From: Planctomycetota bacterium | GTDB taxonomy: Bacteria; Planctomycetota; Phycisphaerae; SM23-33 | Direction: 5' to 3' | NCBI GenBank assembly: GCA_022705325.1 | Contig: JAKJER010000020.1 | Location: 57,095 to 121,094, forward strand | Length of the DNA: 64,000 nt | Shown: positions 41,181-48,398 of the stretch, one piece after another | Position numbering within the stretch: the stretch's first letter is position 1 | Layout of the letters: every line of letters begins with the position of its first letter | The notes under the pieces: generated by a model | Databases searched by the model: none | What the model saw: only the letters and a program-made list of their open reading frames with translations | Told to the model about the DNA's origin: nothing | Translations under genes and position numbers: made by a program

Positions 41181-43829
41181 CTATCTGGGCTCGAACAACA
41201 GTTCCTCGCCCGGCTGGGTGTCGATAGTGACGATGCCGCGCGCGTCGGCGCTGAGCGGCTGGGCGGGACCGCGGCCCCGGCGAACGGCGACGCCGGGCCA
41301 GGGGCTGACCAGGCGCAGGGCCCCGCCGACGGTCGAGGTCACGCGGACGGGGGCGATCTTCCCGCCGGCCTGCTCGGCTGTCACCAGGAAGCCGCCCATC
41401 GCGCGCAGGCGGACGAACTGGGCCGGCTTGTCCGCCGGCCAGGCCGGCAGCACGCGGATGATGCCCTCGACGCTCTGGAGCAGCAGTTCGCTGATGGCGG
41501 CCGAGGCGGCAAACTGTTCGGTGAAGTGTCCGCAGCGGTCGCCGGCTCGAAGGGTGATCGTGCCGTTGGGCCGGGAGCGGGCCAGGAACTCGCGCTTGGC
41601 GTAGCTCCAGGTGTCCGGAAGGCTCAGGCGAGAGCGGGCAATGGGCATGATCATGCTCGAGTTGTAGCCGTTCCATTTCACCCGCTCCAGGGTCCGCACG
41701 AACAGCGCCCGCGTCGGCGCGTCGCTGAAGATGGTCACCTGTTCGGCCGGAAAGACCGGCACGGCGGGGACAGCGATGTTGTAGTTGATGGGCGGAGCCT
41801 CGAGCACGTCGACGACGATGGGCTGCTCGCCCTGGCTGACGGGATAGGCCGGCAGGAGGCCCAGGGCCGCCTGCCAGCGCCGCGCCAGCGGCTCGTCACA
41901 GCCCAGAGCGGCGGCGCCTTCGATGGCGGCCTTCAGCGTGAATTGGGCATAGGCGATGCAGAAGGTGCTGTTGCGGTTGCGCTTGAAGTCGGGAGTGAGG
42001 CTCCAGTGCTCGGGGCTGTAGCTGGGGGCGAGCACGACCTTCCCGTCGCCGGCGCGCCGGCAGCGCTCGATGAACTCGGTGTAGAAGGTGGCCACGTCGC
42101 GCACCGCCGGGTAGGCGATCCGCTCGAGGTAGTCCCGATCGGGCTGGTACTTGTAGTGCCACCACAGGTTCTGCACGACCATTCCCGACACGCCGATGGT
42201 GTGCGCGTAGGGCGGGAAGGCGTGCATGCGGTTGTTCTTGCTCTTGCAGATCGTGGGGTCGGGGACCTCGTGGGTGAAGACGTTGTGGGGAATGCAGGCC
42301 CCGTCGCAGTCGTAGGTCTGGCGGGCGAACCAGCGGGCCCGCGGCAGATAGCGGTGGATCATTCGCTCGTACGGCTCGGCCAGTTCCACGTGGTTGGTCA
42401 CGTAGGCGGACCAGAAGGTCTGCTCGGAGTTGTAGTTGAGTGTGTGGCTGCCGTGCCAGGGCGGGCTGTCGTTGGTCAAGCTGGCGTAGAGCCCGATGGC
42501 CTCGACGCCCGGCTTGCTGACGCACCGCAGGAAATAGAGGCAGCGGTACCAGATGCGCGTCAGGTCGGCGTCGTCGAGCTGGACGCCGCTGGCCGACCAG
42601 AAGTCAGCCCAGAGTTTCTCGTGCTCGGCGATGAGGGAAGACGGTTCGGCGGCCAGGGCGAGTCGCACCAGGTCCAACGCCTTGGCCTGCGGGTCCTTGG
42701 CCTCCAGCGAGGTGACGACGGAAACGGCCTTGCGGGCGTTTCGCTGGGCCAGCGCGACGGCGAACGTCAGCCCGGGCCAATCCGGGTCGGCGGGCAGGAC
42801 CTGGGTGACGCTCTCAGTGCCGTCTTTGCCGTGGGCGGTGTGCTGCGGCGCGGGCAGGTAGCCCGCCGGCACGCCCTCCAGGCGCGCCGACGCCGGCGTG
42901 TCGATCAGGAAGACGTTCCGCCCGGCCAGGCAGCGAACCGTCGCCGGCGTGTCCGCGTGGTCCGCCTTGGCGACGGCCCGGGCGATGTCCAGCCGGCTGG
43001 GGCAGGGCAGCATCTTGCCCACGTTCGAGAGGTCCACCGGAACCTTGCCCCCGGGCCCGTCGAACCAGGCAGCCTCGAAGCGGTTCTCCGCCGGCTTGCC
43101 GTCCAGCGTCCAGGTGTAGAGGATCAGCCGGTGGACGTCGTGGCCGGGCGGGATGGAGAAGACCTTCTCCTCGGTTTTCTGCGGCGACTGGATCCACTTG
43201 CTCGAGACGAAGTACTTCTGGCGAGAGTCGCAGATATCCACGTAATACTGGGCGTTGGGCGAGCCGGAGACCTTGAGATGGAAGGCAGCAGCCCTGGCGA
43301 CGGGCAGACCCAGCGGCTCCACGGCCCAGCCGGTGGAGGCGCCCTGTCGCCCGTCGATCCGCATGGTGGCCCGACCGTCGGCGTAGGTGAAGGTGTTGAC
43401 CGTGCCCTCCCGGCGGATCTGCCGCCAAACCGCGCCCTTGGCGCCGTCAGCCCCGAATACCACGTACGCGCAGGGCCGGGGGCAGGGGTAAGGCTTGTCC
43501 CAACTCGGCATCGGGCCGTGCAGCGGACCGGTCAGCTTTCCGTTGCGGATGTCGATCTTCAGCAGGGGGGGATCCTTGGACGTGTCGACGCGGGCGTCCC
43601 ACACGTCGTTCTTGGTCAGCTTGAGCACGAGCTGTCCGCCGCGAACGTACAGCAGGCCGTTCAGGTCCCCGTTGCCCAGGATCAACGAGTTCTCCATGAT
43701 GTCGTCCAGGCGGTCCTGAACGATGGCGGCCGACTCCAGGGCTTCAGGCAGCGGGGCCTGGGCGTACGCCGCCGCGTCCCATCCCGCCAATACCCCCACC
43801 CACGCCGCCGCCAGTATCCAGGGTCTCAT
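41181..43829 (-). CDS. Secreted GH95-like glycoside hydrolase
   Basis: Exported enzyme of 882 residues (signal peptide about 1-23). The N-terminal beta-sandwich (ILGNGDLNGLLYVRGG) and alpha/alpha barrel follow GH95 order: LNYNSEQTFWSAYVTNHVELAEPY resembles the family's NxQMNYWPAEVTNLxELHEPL block, and the C-terminal CGHFTEQFAASAAISELLLQSVEGIIRVLPAWP with RLRAMGGFLV is a hallmark. GH95 acts on alpha-L-fucosides (some on alpha-L-galactosides). Divergence in the first block makes the sugar uncertain. It starts the GH95-isomerase-GH89 row; GGAAGTCGAG precedes ATG 43829. Confidence 0.8.
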   Translation of the reverse strand: MRPWILAAAWVGVLAGWDAAAYAQAPLPEALESAAIVQDRLDDIMENSLILGNGDLNGLLYVRGGQLVLKLTKNDVWDARVDTSKDPPLLKIDIRNGKLTGPLHGPMPSWDKPYPCPRPCAYVVFGADGAKGAVWRQIRREGTVNTFTYADGRATMRIDGRQGASTGWAVEPLGLPVARAAAFHLKVSGSPNAQYYVDICDSRQKYFVSSKWIQSPQKTEEKVFSIPPGHDVHRLILYTWTLDGKPAENRFEAAWFDGPGGKVPVDLSNVGKMLPCPSRLDIARAVAKADHADTPATVRCLAGRNVFLIDTPASARLEGVPAGYLPAPQHTAHGKDGTESVTQVLPADPDWPGLTFAVALAQRNARKAVSVVTSLEAKDPQAKALDLVRLALAAEPSSLIAEHEKLWADFWSASGVQLDDADLTRIWYRCLYFLRCVSKPGVEAIGLYASLTNDSPPWHGSHTLNYNSEQTFWSAYVTNHVELAEPYERMIHRYLPRARWFARQTYDCDGACIPHNVFTHEVPDPTICKSKNNRMHAFPPYAHTIGVSGMVVQNLWWHYKYQPDRDYLERIAYPAVRDVATFYTEFIERCRRAGDGKVVLAPSYSPEHWSLTPDFKRNRNSTFCIAYAQFTLKAAIEGAAALGCDEPLARRWQAALGLLPAYPVSQGEQPIVVDVLEAPPINYNIAVPAVPVFPAEQVTIFSDAPTRALFVRTLERVKWNGYNSSMIMPIARSRLSLPDTWSYAKREFLARSRPNGTITLRAGDRCGHFTEQFAASAAISELLLQSVEGIIRVLPAWPADKPAQFVRLRAMGGFLVTAEQAGGKIAPVRVTSTVGGALRLVSPWPGVAVRRGRGPAQPLSADARGIVTIDTQPGEELLFEPR

Positions 43830-43924
43830 CTCGACTTCCTTTCGATGGGCATCTCGTCTCTGGGACAAACTCCCCCACTGATTGCGGATTGCCCGCCATA
43901 CCCTTATGTTCCCAGTGCAAGACC

Positions 43925-43957
43925 AGCGGCCGGTCGGCTTCTCGCCGACCGGCCGCT
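43925..43957. terminator. 14-bp perfect hairpin between yajC and GH95
   Basis: 43925-43938 pairs perfectly with 43944-43957 around the loop TTCTC. It follows the yajC stop codon on the minus strand and precedes the GH95-like gene. No U-tract follows, but the stem is the strongest in the window. Confidence 0.65.
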
Positions 43958-43969
43958 GAATCTCACTTG

Positions 43970-44004
43970 GGATTACGGACTACTGACTACCAGCTACCGG
44001 CTAC
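43970..44004. repeat. Heptanucleotide array containing the yajC stop codon
   Basis: Five units, each ending in TAC at 7-bp steps (GGATTAC, GGACTAC and so on to CGGCTAC at 43998). The minus-strand TAG stop of yajC (44001-44003) is inside the last unit. Confidence 0.88.
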
Positions 44005-44537
44005 TGCTTCTGGGGCTGCTGCTGGTCGCGGTCTTCGGGCTTCTCGGCCTTGGCCTCCTCGCCGACGCCGCGGATGGCCCAGCGGGCAAAGCGCAGACGG
44101 ACGTTATTGGACTCGTCCACCTTCACCACGACCTCGGTCTCCCGGGATTCGATGACCGTGCCGATGATCCCGCCGATGGAGGTGATCTTGTCGCCCTTCT
44201 TGAGGGTGCTGAGCATTTCCTTGCGTTTGGCTTCCTGCTTGCGCCGGTTTCGGCCCATCCAGATGTACAGCAGGACCATCACGCCCAGCATGATCCAGAT
44301 AAAGCTCATGTCCGGTCCGCGAGGCGGGGGGGCCTGCTGGCCGCCGGGCTGGGTGGCGGGCTGGCCCTGGCCGGGGCTCGGGGGGGCCTCGGCGGGCTTG
44401 GTCACGTCCTTGGGCTGGTCGCTGGGGCGGAGTTCGGGCTGCTCGGGTCCGGCCGGCTGGGTCGTCTGGGCCAGCGCGGGCCAAGCCGTCACCGCCACCG
44501 CCAGCAGGCCGATCACGATCCATTTCGACTGCGTCAT
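44001..44537 (-). CDS. yajC: Preprotein translocase subunit YajC
   Basis: Inner-membrane Sec accessory protein of 178 residues. The C-terminal two-thirds is YajC: SFIWIMLGVMVLLYIWMGRN (the helix), KRKEMLSTLKKGDKITSIGGIIGTVIE, and VVVKVDESNNVRLRFARWAI. Ahead of it are a signal-like hydrophobic segment (about 6-23) and a 45-residue linker rich in Pro and Gln, which the short classical YajC lacks. YajC aids SecDF; no secD or secF is in the window. Start: ATG 44537 with AAAGGA upstream. Confidence 0.93.
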   Translation of the reverse strand: MTQSKWIVIGLLAVAVTAWPALAQTTQPAGPEQPELRPSDQPKDVTKPAEAPPSPGQGQPATQPGGQQAPPPRGPDMSFIWIMLGVMVLLYIWMGRNRRKQEAKRKEMLSTLKKGDKITSIGGIIGTVIESRETEVVVKVDESNNVRLRFARWAIRGVGEEAKAEKPEDRDQQQPQKQ

Positions 44538-44575
44538 ATCGCCAATCCTTTCTGTAGGTCTGTGGGAAAAGGAAG

Positions 44576-44605
44576 ATTGTGCCTCATTCTCCCCCCCGGC
44601 GTCAA
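44576..44605 (-). promoter_or_regulatory. Promoter of yajC
   Basis: On the minus strand TTGACG (44605-44600), an 18-bp spacer and CACAAT (44581-44576), about 40 bp upstream of the ATG. Confidence 0.5.
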
Positions 44606-44650
44606 ACTTATCTTGCGCCGGCGCCGCCTCGCGGGGCGCTCGAATGCTCG

Positions 44651-44679
44651 TTGACAACTCGCCATGCGAAGCGGACACT
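44651..44679 (+). promoter_or_regulatory. Candidate promoter of nagB-nagA
   Basis: Perfect TTGACA (44651-44656), a 17-bp spacer and GACACT (44674-44679), a partial -10. About 60 bp upstream of the nagB start codon. Confidence 0.4.
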
Positions 44680-44739
44680 GCTGACCAGCGCCGCTCCACA
44701 AGGCAGCCGCTGAAGGCTGACAGCCGAACAGGAGTTCCG

Positions 44740-45507
44740 ATGGAACTGGTTCTCGCATCCACCGCCCGCCAGGCCGGAGCGTTTGCGGCGGCCCAGGTCG
44801 CCGACGCGATCCGCTCCGCCATCGCCCACCGCGGGCAGGCCCGCATCACGCTGGGCACCGGGGCCAGCCAGATCGTCCTGCTCGAGCACCTGGTCGCGTC
44901 GGAGGGAATCGACTGGTCGGTTGTCACCATGTTCCACCTGGACCAGTACATCGCCATGGCCCCCGACCACCCCGCCAGCTTCATCCGCTATCTCCGCGAG
45001 CGGTTCGTGGAGAAGGTGCCTTCCCTGGCGGCGGCGCATTTCATCGACGGCCTGGCCGACCCCCGGGCCGAGTGCCGCCGCGTCGGCGCGCTGATCCGGG
45101 AATCGCCCGTCGACGTGTCCTGTGTGGGCATCGGCGAGAACGGGCATCTGGCCTTCAACGACCCCCCAGCCGACTTCGAGACGGCCGAGCCTTACCTCGA
45201 GGTCGAGCTCGACGACGCCTGCCGGCGCCAGCAGTTCGGCGAGGGGTGGTTCCCCACGTTTGATGCGGTGCCCCGCCGGGCCATCTCCATGAGCGTCCGC
45301 CAGATCCTGGCCAGCCGCAAGCTCGTCTGCACCGTGCCGGACCTCCGCAAGGCCCGCCCCGCCCGCGACGCCATCGAGGGCCCGCTGACCAACCGCGTGC
45401 CCGCGTCCATCCTGCGGACGCACGAGAACTGCATCATGATCCTGGACGAGCCGGCCGCCTCGCTTCTGTCGGACGCGACCAAGGCGGCGGCCAGGCGGAT
45501 CGAGTGA
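44740..45507 (+). CDS. nagB: Glucosamine-6-phosphate deaminase-like protein
   Basis: Cytosolic NagB/SugC-fold protein of 255 residues expected to convert glucosamine-6-phosphate to fructose-6-phosphate and ammonia. LGTGASQIVLLEHL, TMFHLDQYIAM (the enolisation Asp position), GIGENGHLAFNDPP and the C-terminal block MSVRQILASRKLVCTVPD are visible. In E. coli NagB the third motif reads GVGNDGHIAFNEP; here the Asp after GxGx is Asn (ENGH), a change at a catalytic position that a related subfamily shares. It is 10 bp before nagA, so an operon for GlcNAc use is likely. Start: ATG 44740 after CAGGAG. Confidence 0.85.
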   Translation: MELVLASTARQAGAFAAAQVADAIRSAIAHRGQARITLGTGASQIVLLEHLVASEGIDWSVVTMFHLDQYIAMAPDHPASFIRYLRERFVEKVPSLAAAHFIDGLADPRAECRRVGALIRESPVDVSCVGIGENGHLAFNDPPADFETAEPYLEVELDDACRRQQFGEGWFPTFDAVPRRAISMSVRQILASRKLVCTVPDLRKARPARDAIEGPLTNRVPASILRTHENCIMILDEPAASLLSDATKAAARRIE

Positions 45508-45517
45508 GGAGGCAACC

Positions 45518-46495
45518 ATGGCGGCGGGATTCGTGGATCTTCAGGTCAACGGCTACGCGGGGCGGGACTTTACCACCGCCGCGCTGAGCGACGAGGACGT
45601 TCAGGCGGTGTCGGCTGAGCTGGCCCGCCGGGGCACGGCTGCGTACTGCCCCACGGTCGTCACCACGAGTTGGGACGTCTATGAGCACGTGCTGCCCATC
45701 CTGGGCCGGGCCTGCCGCCAAGGCTCGCGGAAGGCTTGCAGCCGCCCGCTGGGGATTCATCTCGAGGGCCCGTTCATCTCGCCCGAGGACGGGGCCGTCG
45801 GCGCCCATCCCAAGGTCCACGTCCAGCCGCCGAGCATCGCTGCCCTGGAACGCCTGATCGAACTGGCCGACGGGCAGGTCCGTCTGCTGACGTTGGCCCC
45901 GGAAGCGCAGGGGGCTGTTGAGTTGATTGCCCGTGCTCGCGACCACGGCATCGCGGTCTCCGTCGGGCACACACTGGCGGGGGCCGACGACGTGAACCGC
46001 GCGGCAGCGGCGGGGGCGACGCTCTCGACACACCTGGCCAACGGCTGTCCGAACCAGATTCACCGTCACATGAACCCGATTTGGCCGCAGTTGGCCTGTG
46101 GCGAGCTGACGGCCATGATCATCACTGACGGGCACCACCTTCCCCCGTCCGTCATCGCCGCCATCCTGGCAGCCAAGGGCCCCCGGCGAACCATCATCAC
46201 CTCCGATTCGGTCAGCGTGGCCGGCCTGCCCCCGGGCGAGTACGAGACGATGGGCACGCCGGTGGTCCTGGAGCCCTCCGGGCGGGTCCGCAACGCCCGG
46301 GCGCCCACCCTGGCCGGGAGTTCCGCCTGCGTGATCGACTGCATGAACCATCTGGCGAGCCTCGGGCTGCTGGAGGTCGAAGACCTCTACCGTGTCGGGC
46401 GGGACAACCCCCTGGCCGCCATCGGCGCGTCGGCCGACGACCTGGCGCCGGGCGTGAGCGTCCAGTGGGACGGGCGGGGATTCGCGGTTAGCTGA
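45518..46495 (+). CDS. nagA: N-acetylglucosamine-6-phosphate deacetylase, N-terminally short
   Basis: Cytosolic metallohydrolase of 325 residues that removes acetate from GlcNAc-6-phosphate. GFVDLQVNGYAGRDFTT, GIHLEGPFISPEDGAVG (the metal-binding Glu), VSVGHTLA, STHLANGC and ITDGHHLPP, ITSDSVSVAG (catalytic Asp) are all present. The protein starts right at the DLQVNG block, so the usual 50-60 residues of the small N-terminal beta-sandwich are missing; typical NagA is about 380 residues. The ATG has AGGAGG upstream, so translation from here is credible. It follows nagB by 10 bp. Confidence 0.9.
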   Translation: MAAGFVDLQVNGYAGRDFTTAALSDEDVQAVSAELARRGTAAYCPTVVTTSWDVYEHVLPILGRACRQGSRKACSRPLGIHLEGPFISPEDGAVGAHPKVHVQPPSIAALERLIELADGQVRLLTLAPEAQGAVELIARARDHGIAVSVGHTLAGADDVNRAAAAGATLSTHLANGCPNQIHRHMNPIWPQLACGELTAMIITDGHHLPPSVIAAILAAKGPRRTIITSDSVSVAGLPPGEYETMGTPVVLEPSGRVRNARAPTLAGSSACVIDCMNHLASLGLLEVEDLYRVGRDNPLAAIGASADDLAPGVSVQWDGRGFAVS

Positions 46496-46571
46496 CGTCG
46501 GCACCGGGCGATTGCTTCGGCGCGCCAGGGCGGTTACAGTTCCGCACAGACAAACGCGGGAGACACACCCC

Positions 46572-47027
46572 ATGAACATGCAAACCAAGCGTCGCGGAAA
46601 GGTCCGAACCGGCATCTGGATCATCGTGGTCATCGGGGGATTGCTGTCGGGGCTGTCCTATCCGGTTATGAATCTCATTTGGCCACTGAGCGAGCCCGGC
46701 GTGGTGCAGGAGATTGTCTCGCCGGACGGCCAAGTCCGCCTGGTGATCACCGCCAGGCAGCTCAACCGCTTCAACCCCGAGTACGCCTATTACATCGCGA
46801 TGGCGGACGCGGACAAGAAGCCCTTGCCGGGGGACCCGAGGATATACTCCGCGGGCAAGAGCACCTTCACGGCCGAATGGGGCGAGCGCGGCGTCGAGGT
46901 ATTCCTGGCCAACGAGAGTCGAGGCTTCGTCGGTTCCGGGCAACTCGTCGACGGGCGGCAGGTATGGTCCGACCTGCGGTTCGGCCAGATTCCGCGACTG
47001 CCGCTCCTGCCCCCGACCATCCAGTAG
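46572..47027 (+). CDS. Hypothetical single-pass membrane protein
   Basis: Protein of 151 residues with a basic N-terminus, one transmembrane helix (about 14-36) and an extracytoplasmic domain of about 110 residues containing ISPDGQVRLVITARQLNRFNPEYAYYIAMADADKK-type beta sequence. No family recognised. It follows nagA but has its own spacing (76 bp). Start: ATG 46572 after GGGAGACAC. Confidence 0.6.
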   Translation: MNMQTKRRGKVRTGIWIIVVIGGLLSGLSYPVMNLIWPLSEPGVVQEIVSPDGQVRLVITARQLNRFNPEYAYYIAMADADKKPLPGDPRIYSAGKSTFTAEWGERGVEVFLANESRGFVGSGQLVDGRQVWSDLRFGQIPRLPLLPPTIQ

Positions 47028-47030
47028 CCG

Positions 47031-48275
47031 CTACTTCTTGCCCACGCAGATGACGCTCTTGTCGGTGCGGAAGATGATCTGTCCGTCGCTGATCGCCGGC
47101 GAGGCGAAACACTTCTCGCCCAGCTCGTTGCGGGCGATCCGCTCGAAGGTGCGCCCCGCCTTCACTACGTCGGTCACGCCGTCGTCGTCGGTGAAATACA
47201 CCCGCCCCTCAGCCAGCACCGGGCTGGCGCTGTGGTGCTTGCTCAGCCGCTCCAGCCAGAGCATCTTCCCCGTCGCGGCCTCCATGGCCTGGGCGTAACC
47301 GAAGTCCGAGACGATGAAGAAGCATCCCGCCGCAGCCACCGGCGAGGGCACGTACGACGGGTGGCACGTCGCGGACTTCTTTATGTGCCACAGCACGTGC
47401 GTGTCGGTCACGTTGCCCTGGCCGTCGGGCTTGATGCCCAGCACGTGCAGCGTGGGATAGCCCCCGGTGATGCAGAACACGCCCTGGTGGAAGACCATGC
47501 TGGCCACGAACTGCTCGGTGGGCCCGTCGATGATCCAGTACTGCCTGCCCGTGTCGGGGTCGTACGAGGCGACGCACTTGCAGCCGCTGAGGACCATCTG
47601 CGTCCGCCCGGCCGCCTCGACGATGTACGGCGGGCTGTACGAGCGGATGCGGTTCGGGCGGTCGATGCGCCACTTCTCGGCCCCGGTCGCCTTGTCCAGG
47701 GCCACGATGTACGCCCGCTTGCCCTCCGGGGCGTCCTGGTCGCAGTTGAGGATGATCCAGTCCTTATACGGGATGATCGTACTGCAATAGCCGTGCTTGG
47801 AGTAGTGCTCGCCCGGGCAGACGCGCCAGAGCTCCTTGCCCTGCGTGTCGTAGCAGACCACCCAGACCTTCGGGGCCGCCAGGAACGTCACCCACACCCG
47901 CTTGTCGTCGGCAGCCGGGGTGGAGCTGGCGTGCGAGTTCAGACGGTTCTTGCCTTCCAGGGGGGCCTTGAGGACCTCCCGCTGCCAGAGGACGCGCCCG
48001 TCGCGGCGGTCCAGGCAGAGCAGGCGGCGGGTCTGGTCGTCCTCGGTGCAGGTGATGACGTAGACCTTGCCGCCGGCCACCACGGGCGAGGCGTGACCCT
48101 TGCCGGGGATCGGCGTCTTCCAGGCGATGTTGTCGCCCGGGCCCCAGCGGACGGGGATGTTGGTCTCGAGGCTGGCGCCGTCGCCTCGAACCCCGCGCCA
48201 GGCGGGCCAGTCCTCCGCCCGAAGGTTCGTCGCCGTCGCCGACAGGGCCGCCATCATGAGCAAGAGCGTTCTCAC
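47031..48275 (-). CDS. Secreted PQQ-like beta-propeller protein
   Basis: Exported protein of 414 residues with a short signal peptide (about 1-20). Repeated propeller blades carry WxxxxG-type PQQ motifs: ASPVVAGGKVYVITC, RDGRVLWQREV, ATGAEKWRID, ASPVLAEGRVYFTDDDG and ASPAISDGQIIFRT. Such proteins in planctomycetes are often called outer membrane protein assembly factor BamB-like, but they are not shown to be BamB. Start: GTG 48275, supported by AGGAG 8 nt upstream (the open frame further up has no such site). It diverges from the HD-domain gene. Confidence 0.85.
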   Translation of the reverse strand: MRTLLLMMAALSATATNLRAEDWPAWRGVRGDGASLETNIPVRWGPGDNIAWKTPIPGKGHASPVVAGGKVYVITCTEDDQTRRLLCLDRRDGRVLWQREVLKAPLEGKNRLNSHASSTPAADDKRVWVTFLAAPKVWVVCYDTQGKELWRVCPGEHYSKHGYCSTIIPYKDWIILNCDQDAPEGKRAYIVALDKATGAEKWRIDRPNRIRSYSPPYIVEAAGRTQMVLSGCKCVASYDPDTGRQYWIIDGPTEQFVASMVFHQGVFCITGGYPTLHVLGIKPDGQGNVTDTHVLWHIKKSATCHPSYVPSPVAAAGCFFIVSDFGYAQAMEAATGKMLWLERLSKHHSASPVLAEGRVYFTDDDGVTDVVKAGRTFERIARNELGEKCFASPAISDGQIIFRTDKSVICVGKK

Positions 48276-48384
48276 GCGATATCTCCTATGGAAAGCCGCG
48301 ATAGGCTCAACGCCCCCAGCCGCGCGGGATTTCCATTGGGCACGACGAGTGAAACACTTGTACAAACCATCTTTCGAGTCGTAG

Positions 48385-48390
48385 TATGAT
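48385..48390 (+). promoter_or_regulatory. -10 hexamer 8 nt before a start codon (leaderless?)
   Basis: TATGAT at 48385-48390; ATG at 48399 and no Shine-Dalgarno. A leaderless transcript of the HD phosphodiesterase is likely. No good -35 element at the expected distance. Confidence 0.4.
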
Positions 48391-48398
48391 TATCGTGC

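Noticed and set aside
39072..44654. A 1860-codon open frame on the plus strand across the glycosidase block, and many other long antisense frames
   Set aside because: GC-rich third positions keep antisense frames open. The sequence is low-complexity (H, G, V, D, R rich), has no motifs, and lies opposite clear GH89, GH95 and yajC genes.
47031..48275. BamB outer-membrane assembly lipoprotein
   Set aside because: PQQ blades are clear but there is no lipobox and no Bam partner; kept as a generic propeller protein.
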